64,000 bases of DNA from Halocaridina rubra (taxonomy: Eukaryota; Arthropoda; Malacostraca; Decapoda; Atyidae), in the NCBI GenBank assembly GCA_037179515.1, contig JAXCGZ010017004.1, forward strand, positions 140,001 through 204,000, written 5' to 3'. The position numbers and the translations under genes are program-made. Positions 26,801 to 40,150 of the stretch are shown here, piece by piece. Under the pieces are notes generated by a model. That model was given only the letters and a program-made list of their open reading frames with translations, did no database searches and had not been told where the DNA came from. How positions within the stretch are numbered: position 1 is the first letter of the stretch; the number at the start of each line of letters is the position of its first letter.

Positions 26801-29800
26801 TACAGTCAAGAGATATAAGGGTGTCAAAAACAAAAATATCAATTATATGCATGAAAGTATAACTTATTTTTCTTAAATACTTCCATATTTCAACCACTTT
26901 TAACTTTAACACAAAACAGAGGAGTAAGAATTTAATCTTCTTGAATGCTAGGTTATCTAAAGACTCATACAAAGCCACCAAACTTTTTTTTGTGAAAAGC
27001 ATAATTTGTCCAGAATGAGGTGATCAGTTTTACATCATGGACTCCCTTATCTACCAAGTGCTAGGACGGTGCATTCTTGTGAAGGACTTTGGTTTTGGCA
27101 GGTGTGACTTTCCCTGAATGAATGCCCTCTCTAACCTCAGACCATGGAGAGCTGTGAACCCTTAACCTAACGAATCAAAGTCACAAGAATTACCACTCTG
27201 CCACACTGGCAACTCATAATTTGTAAAAAATTATATAAAAAAAAAAATTCATTTATATTACCATGGGAATCACAGTATCCTGGCAAATTAAGTACTAAGA
27301 AAAAATATTTTAGGCAACATATAGTGTATTTTGGTAATTTTTTATTTAATCAAATTTGGAATTACTGTACATAAGAGCTTTCATATATATCAGCATCATT
27401 CCTATGCTGCTATTATTTAAAAATCAGTGTAACAGCCAATTAATACTCTATTTGACTAGCCATACATACATTGATTAACATTTCAATATAAAGCTTGTAA
27501 TTATTTTACTCAGTCAAAATTAATTATGTGAAACTGACATTTACTTTGATTATCTACACATAAGTCAACTGCGTGAGTGAAACTGTCGTAGCATACTAAA
27601 AGGTCCACTATATTGTCTGTAAATTTCTAAATGACAAATAATCGTGAATACTGTATAATCAAATATATCATTACAAAATTATATTACCCTTGGAGGTCCC
27701 TTAATAGAATATATTAATACTCATAATAACACTCTACCTACTTACAAAGCTCTTTAGAATAAGAATTTTCCCTGTAGGCAACACATGTGCTGCATTTTAC
27801 ACAGTTTACATATTACTACAAGTACATCATACACTATATATCATGGACTGTAAATAAGAACTGAACATTATCATTCTATACTATATGCAGTCTTCTATAC
27901 GAAGGAATGCTGCATATAGCGAAACTCCTACATAAAAGTATTGCACAAACAACAGCTGTATGCAAAGACAAGATCACTGAAAACAAGCTTATATCAAATC
28001 TTCCTTTTATTGTATATGCCATTATTCACATAAGATCTAATTATATTTTACAAGAGGAAATTACATTATACTTACTGAATTTTCCTAGGGCCAGTTTTCC
28101 TTCAGGTGTAGAACAAATGTGAGCGACAGTTTCAATGGCCACCGTTTGCAGTGTAGTATCACCTAAATCCAATTTGCCAGAGGCTACACGAAGAACCATC
28201 AATATCACAAAGGAAAATTCCTCAACCATTTTATGAGGTCTGGAGAAGGCCATATTGCCAAAAAACTTAATAAGTCCTGCAAAATAGAAATCAGCAGAGA
28301 AAATGAATTGTACACTAACAAAAAACGAAAACTGTAAAATGCTTCTGCTACTGAAGATATTGGAAAGCTTATTTCAAACAGTCATAGATGTACCTTCAAA
28401 ATAACCAAGTCTATCTAATAGTATTTTGTGAAATAACTGAGTAAATCACCTGTCTAATCATGCAGAGGTATCAATATCAACCCCTAGGGTCGATGTGACT
28501 ATTCAATGGGTCGATACATGCCTGGAAACTGCACATCTACTTAGTTATTATCATTAATTTATTTTTTTGTACATGCATGGGGGTTGATGGTGATCAAGAA
28601 GTCTTTGAAGGAGTCGTTGGTCTAAAAAGTTTGGGGACCCCTGGGACTTTAATGTCATGACCACCTATGCCATTAAACTATATGACAGTAATACAATTAC
28701 TAGAAAAATCAGGTTCTTTTCAGCAAAACCAAGTTGTCTTCAGTTATCTCTACTACATAAAAACAAAAACTTCAAAAACTATGGGAGTCATCTCATATCC
28801 TAACCTTAAATATGGTAACATATGAAGTAGACATAATGCATATTATTGCCCCCCCAAAAAAAAAAAAAATTTCCTTGTGGTGGGGAAAACGGAGTTCTAC
28901 CTTCATGTTTCCTGTATGTTATAAGATTTTACTAAAAGGGATATATGACTAGGAGGTAGATAATGTCCAGGGAACAAGTGACGATAAGTGAGATATGATG
29001 AGAGCCAGTTACCTTGTTTCATCTGTTTAAATGTGGCCACACTGCTAGACTCGGCAAGACATGGCACTGTACTGCATAAAACAATAAGCACTATCTATAA
29101 ATAATTTTACCTGGCATAAGTAAAGCAGCCATGGGGTCTGTTTCTGCAAGTGACAATAAATACTGGAGTTTTGAAATGACACCAGCTTCAAGTAGAAGGT
29201 TCATTCCACCTCGACTTAGAGCTAGAGGAGTTAAAAGTTCTAATGCATTCAGCTGTGTCAGAATATCTCCAGTGGTAACTTCTGCAGTCAGGGAATCTAA
29301 CAGACCAGAGTTAGACACCATTCCCAGAGCCATGTCTCCAAGCAAGCTAACTTTCACTATTAACTGCAATACATAGGAAAATAAAACATAATTGAAAAAT
29401 TAACTGCATTCTGGTACTGAAAAATAGGATAAAAACTGAGTTTTCTATTCTCATTAGGAGTGCCGTAATTTATACATCTAAAGGAGTGCTGCTCAAAGTA
29501 AGTAAAAAATCTGAATATTACTTCTCCAAATAAATTTAAAAAAAAATATATATCAGTACACTAGTTACGGAGGTCTTATTCTTTGATTATTATGCTGTAT
29601 ATCCACATCCTATTTCCAATAAGTTTTCATCAATATTATTCAAGATGATTCTATCTGATGTTTAATCTGCTAAATCGCAGGATTTCACTGCAAATATAAC
29701 TGCTGTTTTACCCATTGAATCAAAAACTAAAATGACATTGTCTAACATATCTATGTGTCAGTGGGAAATTAGTTCTGAGTAGCACTGATAAAGCAATAAA

Positions 29801-32800
29801 TATTTTACTTTTATTGGTTGTGGCATTTTCATCTCTTAAGTAATATTACAATAGTTCTTGAATCTGTTATTCAATTCTGAAAGCAAGGAGTACTATTTAA
29901 AAAAAAGATGACGTGCAATGCAAAGCCAACTCACTTACCTCATAAACATTGAACCTTGCTGAATCCGATTTTGCCATGACATTTTGCATTGCTGTCGTGC
30001 ACTGATTAGAAAAGACAGCATTGAGGCCCATTTGATCTCCACACAGAGCAACCAGGGTATCTATAGCAAATTTCACATTACCAAGAGAAGTATCACCGAG
30101 AGCTGAGATAACAGCTAGTAACAGAGGGTGATTGGTTACCAAGGTTACCAATCCATTTTCACTTTCTGTGCATAAATGTATCTGAAAAAAAAGTACTTCA
30201 TATAAGTAGGACCATGATATGACATTACTAACATCAATTATTTTTTCAGTTAATGTCATATTAATAAAGCTGAGAAGGAAGAGCGCATTTTCCCCGAGTC
30301 CCAAAACACCCATTGCACCCAGATTAGCCACTCTCAAAAAGACACGAAGTAGCTTATAGCTCCAGCGACACCTTCACATTGGTGATCCATTTTACAGGCT
30401 CTATGGGCAATGGGGGATGACATCCCAGCTCACAGAGACTTCAAACTCTATGCTGCCCCTCACTTATCTGCTAGCTACCCATTCTATTGCGAAGCAAATA
30501 CATCCTAGATGGCAATAGAAGGGAGGTGAGTGGGTATCAAAAGATGCATGGACACTACGAAAAATATGTTTTTCCATTCTCAAAGTGCCTTTTCTCTGTG
30601 CCATCAAGCATCACATCACAAGCATTACAAATACTGTATAAAATATGGCAAGAATGGAATGAAAAACTCTTGCCTTCTCAGGAAGGAATGAAGGCTCAAA
30701 ATGGTTTACAGTGTTTATTTACTTTAAAAATACTTCGCACTTCCTAAATACAGTAGAAACAAGAGTGACCCGTAGAGCACAATATATAATATAGCACATA
30801 TATATGTTATAACTACACAGAAGCTGTGAAGGATTCCATAATACTCTAAAGGTACATCATGAAAAGTGCCCACAACGGACATATGTAGCATTAAGAGAAA
30901 AGGGAGTAAAAATAGTCACCAGTAATACTTAAAAAAAATTAAGACTATACATATGTATGTGAATTATGTATAGAGATGATAAGAAGGCATTTTATCGCTC
31001 AGTGCGATAATATCTAAAAACGTAATAGTCACCAATATATTTTGAATAAGTCATAGAGACTGAGGAGACAGGCATTTCACTCTATGAGTCCATTATCGAA
31101 AATGCACAAAATTTGTGCAAACGACTTTTTTTTTAAAGACTCCTTTATGGTGTTAATATCCATTATGCCATGAAAACCTAAAACTGTATGAGATAACCAT
31201 CCAATGGAGCTGCAGATATCTTGTATTCCAGAGAAGAACTGAATGCTATGGTACTTGTGATTTTCCTTATGTGGAAAAAAAAAATTTAATTATAGGAAGG
31301 ATAAACCATTAGGGAGCACAGGAATTTGAGTCATGGAATATGACAGCTTTCTCCTTGTTTCGGAAATAGGAATAGAAAACCCCTCTTGTACTGAAAAAAG
31401 ATAACAAGATAGATATATGGTATTCACCCAGGGCAATGTATTCTCTCTTGGGAGTGGTTCATTGTAATCAAGAGGGCTAGATTGAATTGAATCAACCGGG
31501 AACCATCCTCAAGTTGACCTATAACGCTGCCTCCTACACTGGAGGTAGCTACTTCACTGATTTTATAGGTCAGGGCAAAAGAAGGTGAGACAAACTGCTT
31601 TTGACGTAATATTGAAGGGTGAAATATTGGAGGCGACGTGCTCTGATGCCAAAAGAAACAGCATTTCAGCAAGTTCCAAAGTTGGGGGTTAACTCCCATA
31701 ACCAACAGAGCCTCTAAAATGAACCACCAATATGAACATGTGGCTGGAAATTATTCGTTTCATCCCATTTTTAGAAAGCAGCATGGGTGCAGCAGAAAAA
31801 CCCTTTAGAGAGCCTCTGGACAGGAAGCATGAAAAAAGAAAAATATATCTAGCCAGAAACAATAGCATTTCTGTACTTAATAAGAAAGTTCATATTTGGA
31901 TATTTTGCAGCTCTCCAAACCTCATAATACACTCTGCCAGTAATATACAAGAATAATAAAACTTACTCAATTAAAGCAAATACTGGCTGGAAACAGATTT
32001 TACAAATATATATTTACCCACGAAAATAAGTACAAAATATATTAAACTTAAAACTAATACAAAGACTGCTGTACAAATTATGAATACAAAATTTCCAAAC
32101 ATTGCATACCCGTTTTAATGACAATCGCCTAACATTTTCTACCGGATGTGATAATCCACGTAGGAGTTGGTCACCGAAACGTTCAACCACTTCCTGAGCA
32201 CTAATCAGTGGTAGCAACTGACCCAAAACATCTACACACAGCTCTATCTGCTCTCTGTTAAGAATAAAATAAAATATTAATTTCTGAAGAGACATAGTTT
32301 TGAATCAGTTGGATGATGGATACAAATTCAATATATTATAAAAAACAAGTATGTAACAACCCACGCACACTTGCTGTTACCTGCAGACCTGCTTAGTTTG
32401 CAAAAGAATGTACTGCACAAAGAGGGAGCATGAATACACACTTGGTATGTGAAAGAACATACACATCAGTATGGATGTACACCGACACATGCACACACAA
32501 GAAAGGCAGAAAAAGATCAGAATAAAATGTCATACATCCTTTCAGAATATTAAGCATATTTAAAAAAAAAAAAAATCCCCCAATTCTCTATAATTTGAAA
32601 GTGTACTGTGGCTATTGAAGAGTTCAACACCTATGGGACAGTTCATTATCTGTAACGTAGCACAATATATACAGCAACAGTAATTCCAACACTACATTAG
32701 ATTTATTTCAATATTAAACTAAAAACTAAAATTTCTCAAGAATCAATAACAAAGGGCAAATGACATCAACACCACTTTTCAGTCTGCTCAGAGCAACCTG

Positions 32801-35800
32801 TGATATAAGTACACCATGTTAAACACTAAAATATACAAACTATGCCAACATTACAATGCAAGTTTCCTGTAGGACCTAATAATTACGTTCACTCCAAACA
32901 AAACTGTATTTAAGTGAAAAGTATATACTGTAGAGTTAAAAAAAAATGGAAGAAAGAGGGGGTGATATGCTGAATGGACACTGGGCTCCTCGAGTTTCAG
33001 ACAGACAAACTATGTTCTTAGATATAGGAGTCGTTAATCCTGAAAATCATATAAATCAAATGGGTGTGGACATAGGCCTACTGGAGCTTGGGGATTAACA
33101 CAGGGTGCCCTACCAAATTCTTCATTAATAAACACGAACCCAATTTAGTCACTTCTCAACTCTCACACTCTAGCTATGAGAAATTTTAGAGTCTTCCTAC
33201 ATTAGCCCTAATGAAAAGATAGTGTATCAACACAATCCATAAAAAATTAAACCGTAAATCTGAAGTAAAACTGAGAAATGGTGTATGAACAAGAAATATA
33301 CAGCTCAACAAGCCAAGAGCGGCAGGCGAGAACCAAACAACTTAAAATTAAAAAGAGAATAGTTGACACCTTCCACCGCCTTAAAAAATTGCGACGTGGG
33401 CATACCTCTTACCTCTATTTATCACCATACCCTCTAGCAAAGAACTTATAGTTAAACAACCTTCCATAACAAAGGGTAAATGTTGTGTGCCTTAGTATAA
33501 AAATTGGCATACCATAAGCAAGTACTACAAAAGGTCTGAGAAGACATCTCTCGTCAAGAAACTTAGACACTCAGTTAGCGTAGTAGTAAAACCATGCTAT
33601 TCAGTGCTCGATATGAAAACAAAAAAATTAGATATGGATCATTTGTTTGCAAAAACTGGAAGTGTGATAACATCCCTTAAACTATTCATACATTTTCTAT
33701 ATAGGGCGATGAGCTTCATCTATGAAAATTATACGTACATTATATGTCATAAATAATGAGATTTTATTTCTTTATTATTCAAGTTTAATACTGGTGCATA
33801 AAAGCTGTAGTCAAGTTCTATGCCAAATATATTATTGTTTAGATTTTGTTTTACATGTTTTGTACAGTATGTGTCAAGGTAAATTCTTCAGGCAGTAAAG
33901 AACTACATTAATATGATTCAGTGTAAGTTAAACATCATGTTATACTTTATATTCACCAAATAATACCATCAATGCTTCAAAGTTTTCTTTTTACATTATA
34001 CATCTAAGCCCAATTAATCTATTTGCAAAATGTTGCAGTCTTAGATAATCGATTATTTCAAACAAAAATAAAATCCATTACGGCTTTAAAATGAACGCAA
34101 AAAGCGATGGTGAAGATAGTATAAGCATGGAGTGAAAACATTCAGTATAGCAGTAATAACTATTCACATTAAAAACATTACAAAACATGCTGATTAACAA
34201 TCACATGAGCATGGAATGTGACCTATTCAGTTTCTGATATAGAAATCAGGACCTTAGGTTTTTGCCCTAACAAAATATTTAATATGTATGGATATATATC
34301 CATGGAAGTCATATATTTGTGAAGAACAAAACTCCAAAGGCAATAAAAATAGCTATATATAAGGCTAATGGTAATCCATCATAAAAACTAATCAACAAAG
34401 TACAGCTTCTTTTTTTATGCCTTTAGGCTACATACACGAAATTGGAATAACATGTGTCCTCAATAATAATAATAATATAGTTCAAATTACAAGAATAACG
34501 AGAGCGAAAAAATTTAGTTTAGTTAAGAGACTAAGCGCCTCGTTTCCACTTTCCCGCCAACGTGTGCTTGTGTGTCAGTCTCGCTTCACCCAGCGTACTG
34601 TGTGGATATAGCGCTTGTTCTAACTGTTGTTGTGGTAAACTTTGTGTTTGCTGTGCTTTGTATTTTATATGTATTCATCCATGAAGGCCAGTAAATGACC
34701 AGCAAAAGATTGTGCGAATGCTCCTGCTCCCAAAAGAGTGAGAAAATCTATAAACCTTCAGAAAAAACTGCAAGTGTTGGCCCGTTATGATCATGGTGAG
34801 AGTACAGAGGCTATAAAACAGTCGAGTAACTCAGTGAAAGAACACTGCGTACCATACGTGAGAATGCAGAAAAAGCTGGTGTTCTTTTAATTCGGAGAAG
34901 TCTCCGTATGCGAAATCAGATATTATGGAAAGAATGGAAAAAAAAAATGCCATACAATGTTGTGAAGGAAAAAGCGAGTGATATTTATGAACATTTGAAG
35001 TCACATGTAGAAGGCAAGGTAAAACTCTTTGCAGCTAGCCCTGGCTGGTTTAGAAACTTTAAACGTAGGTTTAGATATCACAACCGCAAAACACAAGGCG
35101 AGAGTGCATAGGCTGATTTTGAAGAGGCAAAGCAGACTATTAATGTGGACGAAACTGCTGTATACTGGAAAAGAATGCCAGACAGGACTTATATTTCCAT
35201 TGAAGAAAAACGTGCTTCAGGCTACAAGGCAGCAAAAGATCGCTTTACGCTAATGCTTGGTGCTAACGCTGAGGGTGGCCTGAAGCTGATGCCTCTAATG
35301 ATTTATCACTCAGAAAACCCTCATGTACTGAAGGGTTATTATAAACAGTTACTTCATGTGCACTGGTATTCAAATAAGAAGGGATGGATGACAGGAAGTA
35401 CTGTATTTCTAAAGATTATTTCTTGACTCATCTCTCAAAAGAATTAGAAGTTTACTGCAAGTCAGGATATAGCTTCAAAATTCTTCTCATTTTGAATAAT
35501 AACCAGCCCATCCTACATCACTTACTGATTTGAACCTGAATATAAAAGTTGTTTTTCTGCCGCCAAATACAACTTCACTACTTCAACCAATAAACCAGGG
35601 GATGATGGAAATGCCTAAATCTCATTACTTTAGGAACTCCTTTAAAAACCTCAGCAGGAAGACATACGTCAGCATGGTCGAGCTTGAAAAAGCTGCTGAT
35701 GCTCCTGATCTGTCATGTATGGAAGTGAGGAAAAATGTTGTTTAATATCAAGCACTCCATTTGGTTTGTGAGGGATTCTTGGGCTTAAGTTACACAGTCA

Positions 35801-37535
35801 TGTTTGAACCAGGCATGAAAGGAGCTTTGTCCGGACCTAACATACTCATTCAAGGGTTTTAATATAATCGAAAGGCTTTCCAAGACGCCTGAGTGTGTTC
35901 AGCTGGCACAATGTGTGGGATTCTCCGGCGTTGTTGAGGAGGATGTGGATGCCCTGCTTGCTTCCCACACAGAGGAGTTGACTGCCGAGGATTTGGATGG
36001 GATGGAAGCTCAGCGACAACGTGAGGAGGAGGAATAGGAGGCAGCAGTCACACTTAATGGGAACCCCAAGATAACACTCAGTGTGAAGGAATTTGGTTGA
36101 AGTTTTTAACCATCTGGAGAATGCCTTTGATATTTTAGACAGAAAAGATCCTAACATAGAGAGTGCAGGCTTGACGTTCCAAAGGGTCATGCAAGATGTT
36201 GCCTGCTACATTGAACTTTTGCAAGAAAAGAGGGTTGCATGGCAGGCACCTCTTTATGCCTACTTCTCATCAAAAACAAGTGATTCTGATGACCCTCAAC
36301 CCAGCACATCAATCATGAACTCCAACCACAACCACGGGTCAGTTCTCCTACTTCCCTCTCCTCTTCTCCTCCCTCTCCTACTGCTTCAGTCAACTGCTCA
36401 TGACCACCACACACATCCCAGTATGCCTGTTGTCCACCATATATAGAGTTAATTTGTTTATTTTTTGTTTATCTGTATATCTCTAACATTTGTTTATTTT
36501 TAGCTTACTTACATATTTCAGCTTGCTTATGTACTTGGTATAGTGTGTTTATACATGCTTGTGGAACGTAACCATACCTATTAACATTACTCCTTATGGA
36601 AAAATACACTATAAATTACACAAAATTTTAATTACACAACCCTTTTGTGAATCTATCCTCACGTAAAAAAAGAAGAGACTGTACATGTTGTTTGCATGAG
36701 TATCCACTGATGACCAAAATATCACTTCCACTTGCTCTAGATACTAAGTAACATTTAGAATCAATTTCAGTAAGCAAATGACTTTTACCATAGAGCTAAA
36801 GATGAAGAAGCACAATATGAATATGGTAACTTTGTTCCATAAACAAGTAATATTTAAAATAAGGTAGATATATATAGTAAAAGTAATTCAATGAGCCATT
36901 TTGAATTATTTTCTTAAAAATATAATTTCCGTCTGTCACTAAAACAATGGTTTCTGAATTCAAGTGACAAGATTGAATAGCATATTCAAATGAACTTGAA
37001 TATGAATTTAGAATTAAAGTATAAAATGAAAGGTACGTTACATTTCCTCAGTATAATATACGTAAGCCAACATGAATAAGCTTAAGATAATGACATAGTT
37101 TAGTGTCATAATGCTAATCAAGAATTACTGTACACATAGTATAGTGATACATTTATTAACTAATTCATTATATTAGAAGTGAAAAATCAAAAAACTGGAA
37201 GAGGAACATTCAATTTGTACAGCAGAAGTGACTGAAAACAAGAACTGTATTCTCATAGATACAACATAAACGTATACACAATAATGAATTAACCCTTAAG
37301 AATCACTGACTTGCTACATAAAAAGATGAACCTGAATTACATAATAAACTTACTTGTCTGAACTGTTTATGCTGTCAAACAGAGCATGAAGCTCTACATT
37401 TCTAGGTAACTGCTGGAGACTACTAGAATTCAGTGCCAACAACAATGTCTTCAGATCAAAGAGATGTTTTTTGGGATCATCTGAGATAGAAAGTTCACCT
37501 AAGAGACGGACAACTTCCTCCATTGCTGAAAGCAT
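23642..37535 (-). CDS. PSMD5: 26S proteasome non-ATPase regulatory subunit 5 (PSMD5, S5b)
   Basis: Complete eight-exon gene. Coding exons (minus strand): 37535-37354, 32254-32110, 30181-29939, 29363-29111, 28276-28076, 26246-26137, 25240-25051, 23850-23642. They join in one frame of 511 codons including TAG, so 510 residues (506 from the second Met at 37523), close to the roughly 500 of animal PSMD5. All inner exon ends have GT-AG. Landmarks that track the family are MVEEF with KFFGNMAFSRPH (exon 5), QQPFPDIHCAALSLLNALAS with MPWGQRLIFSEPG (exon 7) and the C-terminal LTKYFNEGPFYVETVVEV (exon 8). PSMD5 is an ARM/HEAT-like solenoid that chaperones assembly of the 19S base by binding the ATPase PSMC2 (yeast homologue Hsm3); it leaves before the 26S particle is complete. 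No frameshift or stop was found. Introns carry a Tigger, a MITE and a hAT-like remnant. Confidence 0.95.
23919..24302 (+). mobile_element. Tigger-derived MITE in PSMD5 intron 7
   Basis: Ends CAGGGGTTCCTCGGTTTACG and (reverse) CAGGGGGTCCTCATCTTACA, flanked by TA on both sides; length 384 bp. Inside is a remnant of a Tigger transposase start (NASKKREAIIMEV wording near 24105) and a 40-bp tandem duplication (cccaattgtgaagcagattc at about 24031 and 24070). Confidence 0.85.
25051..25240 (-). CDS. PSMD5: PSMD5 coding exon 7
   Basis: Acceptor ttttacag, donor GTGAGT. It encodes VDNRTEELLQMLELWW through the conserved QPFPDIHCAALSLL and QRLIFSEP plus one base. Confidence 0.95.
26137..26246 (-). CDS. 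PSMD5: PSMD5 coding exon 6
   Basis: Acceptor ggtaacag, donor GTATGA. It encodes KVEMDEVLDVLGSMM through MEALTQLFYLQ and is too short to stand out as a lone frame. It restores the phase between exons 5 and 7. Confidence 0.93.
26247..28075 (-). other. PSMD5: PSMD5 intron 5, nothing else recognised
   Basis: AT-rich intron. Short open frames at 26697-27002 and 27907-28122 lack family wording and coding character. A mixed-composition stretch at 27000-27210 could be an old repeat but was not recognised. Confidence 0.6.
28076..28276 (-). CDS. PSMD5: PSMD5 coding exon 5
   Basis: Acceptor tttgcag, donor GTAAGT. It encodes GLIKFFGNMAFSRPHKMVEE through STPEGKLALGKF plus one base. The KFFGN block is a strong PSMD5 signature. 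Confidence 0.95.
28467..28650 (+). mobile_element. hAT-like nonautonomous remnant in PSMD5 intron 4
   Basis: The right end gtttggggacccctgggact, read in reverse, gives the AGGGGTCCCCAAAC style typical of hAT/Charlie-type termini. The left end cagaggtatcaatatcaac is a weak partner. Length is about 185 bp. The family call is by terminal style only. Confidence 0.45.
29111..29363 (-). CDS. PSMD5: PSMD5 coding exon 4
   Basis: Acceptor tattgcag, donor GTAAAA. It encodes LIVKVSLLGDMALGMVSN through PMAALLMP plus one base. Confidence 0.94.
29939..30181 (-). CDS. PSMD5: PSMD5 coding exon 3
   Basis: The acceptor is a T-rich tract ending tttcag and the donor is GTAAGT. Its 81 codons run from IHLCTESENGLV to ARFNVYE, and the exon is in phase at both ends. 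Confidence 0.95.
30182..32109 (-). other. PSMD5: PSMD5 intron 2, unrecognised sequence
   Basis: Includes a GC-richer block at 30340-30540 and another at 31420-31740 that read like old inserted repeats. No domain, terminal repeat or coding potential was seen. Confidence 0.5.
32110..32254 (-). CDS. PSMD5: PSMD5 coding exon 2
   Basis: Acceptor cttaacag, donor GTATGC. It encodes EQIELCVDVLGQLLPLIS through RGLSHPVENVRRLSLKR, and finishes on a codon boundary. Confidence 0.93.
32255..34402 (-). other. PSMD5: PSMD5 intron 1, 3' part
   Basis: AT-rich intronic sequence without recognisable repeats, up to the Tigger starting at 34403. Confidence 0.55.
34403..36681 (+). mobile_element. Tigger transposon in PSMD5 intron 1, near full length
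   Basis: The ends CAGCTTC... and (reverse) CAGTCTCTTC are flanked by TA on both sides; length about 2.28 kb, antisense to PSMD5. The 5' leader (gttctaactgttgttgtggt), transposase, pyrimidine-rich tail and 3' UTR are in the order expected. This copy is the reference used here to read the deletion derivatives at 16743, 18783 and 56488. Confidence 0.82.
34688..36036 (+). pseudogene. Tigger/jerky-like transposase, broken
   Basis: Begins near 34688 with early frameshifts (SINL/KIYKP-type region). 34908-35111 reads SDIYEHLKSHVEGK and SPGWFRNFKRRFRYHN (second HTH). 35145-35426 has the first Asp in NVDETAVYWKRMPDRTYIS and LMLGANAEGGLKLMPLMIYH. The second position reads LLILNNNQPI (about 35497) with Asn for Asp. 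The third reads LLQPINQGMMEM (about 35595), again Asn for Asp. A C-terminal acidic part lies at about 35930-36036 (EELTAEDLDGMEAQ). It has several stops. Confidence 0.82.
37354..37535 (-). CDS. PSMD5: PSMD5 coding exon 1
   Basis: The frame starts MLSAMEEVVRLLGELS and ends NSSD plus two bases before GTAAGT. Just upstream of the second Met the minus strand reads tttcag/CAATGG, so this may be an internal exon with translation from 37523 and a leader exon further upstream. The first Met would then be intronic. Confidence 0.88.
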
Positions 37536-37740
37536 GACATTATAACAATGCCAAAAGAAGTTTCTGAAAATACATGAGAGAGATGACCTAAGAGCTACAG
37601 AAAATAATATTGATTAATAGGCAAAAAACTACAATGACAATTTCACAGTACTCTACTTACACAACTCCAATTTTCAGTACAGTACTTCATTTAGACTGCT
37701 TTATATCTAAATGCTCTTCGATATCATTATCCAATTCAAA

Positions 37741-38069
37741 TCCAAGGTTTTTAAAAATGAATATGTTTGTTTTAAATCAACATGCAATAAATACTGCAAA
37801 TAACTGCCGTTTCCAACACTCATGTTGATGAACAACCAAAACACAAGGAATATACAGTTACCTTCCATGGTGTTGCAGCACACAGACAGTTTGTAAAAGG
37901 AATGGAGTCCTTTTACAAACTGTCTGTGTACTGCAACACCATGGAAGGTAACTGTATATTCCTTGTGTTTTGGTTGTTTCATCAACATGAGTGTTGGAAA
38001 CAGCAGTTATTTGCAGTATTTATTGCATGTTGATTTAAAACAAATATATTTTTTTTTTAAAACCTTGGA
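37741..38069. repeat. Foldback (palindromic) element upstream of PSMD5
   Basis: Two arms of about 160 bp meet around a six-base loop at 37902-37907 (ttgtaaaagga / tccttttacaa). The outer edges are tccaaggtt at 37741 and aaccttgga at 38069. Only scattered mismatches are visible between the arms. It lies 206 bases upstream of the first PSMD5 Met, so in the promoter, leader or leader intron. Confidence 0.9.
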
Positions 38070-39378
38070 AATGCAGATATGACATGTAAACTAAATCATC
38101 ATTCGTCCAAATTTCAAATAAGAGCAAGCTTAAGCAATTAAAAAAGAAGCTCCTAATGAAACTGAAATCTCTTATTTTAAGAAACTAATCAAGGCACCAT
38201 AACATATAAAAATCATGAAGGGCTGAACACAAGGCCAATACACAGAAAATCAGAACGGTCCGTGACTAAATTATGTTTAAGATACATTTAGTTATGGACC
38301 AACTCCATTACCATGGTATACAACCAGATGAACAGAGTGGATAATCACACTAAAAGCTTTGTTGCACTTTGCTACTCAAAAAAGTAAAAATATGATTCAA
38401 CCATACATAATTTATGTCGTTTGCCTTTTATTAAACACCCTTGACCCTTAATTGTCATGACTGACCATTCCTTCATTGCTGGTAGTTAAATCCGAGCAAC
38501 AGCCAAAGGTCTCCCTTAAAAGTCACGAGTAACTAAGAATTACAAAGTAAAAAACATCTAGTATATTCTAATTATGCGTCAATATATGTTACCTCCAATA
38601 TATTCCTCTGGAATATAATGACTCTGCACAATGATTTCTTCAGTGCTGAGCCAAGTAGGATACTATTCACTTCCTTGCTCACTTATTCTTAAGGAAAAAA
38701 TTGAGTACGTTTTACCAGATTCAATTTTCTTTTTCATAATGCTTGTAAATAAAAAGAATTCTTCTTTATATAGTATAATCTTATTTTCAGCTTTAAATGC
38801 AAAAAATTTTGAGTAAATGAAATATCTGATCATACGGAAATTTGCTATAGCAAAAAAATAAAGGGAATTTTATGTACACACATACATTACCAACAGTGTT
38901 AGAAAATTCAAGTTTTCTCATATATTATAACTTAAGTAAATATGGATTACCAATGTAAATAAAGCGTCGTTCCACGTGATAATGGCGATGATAAATTAGG
39001 GAAGTTTGCTTTGCATAAAATGAGGAAAATTATTTAATAATGACAAAATACCAGAGTTTTTTTTTTATTTTTGGCTCTGCCTTATTAAAATGTTGGAATA
39101 AGATAAAGATTAGTGACCTCATGGTTGAATACATCAAAAGACGGCACCAGTGGCTGCATTCTCGAGCAAATGAAAGTTCATTCCCTGATATGTATATTGT
39201 ATTATTCTAGCATGCATGTCTGGGATCAGGTAAACAATAGTAAGCCAGGGTTGATCTAATATTATACATATGTACAAGGCAAATTATCTAAGCTAACCTA
39301 TCAATTTAGGGGTATTTCAACCTCTAGGGGATACTCATCTTTGCCTATAAAAAATAAATAAAATAATATAAAAATAAT
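38070..39378. other. Intergenic AT-rich DNA, nothing recognised
   Basis: Short frames only. Any PSMD5 promoter would be expected in or near this stretch, but no core element was identified with confidence. Confidence 0.5.
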
Positions 39379-40150
<772 letters not shown>

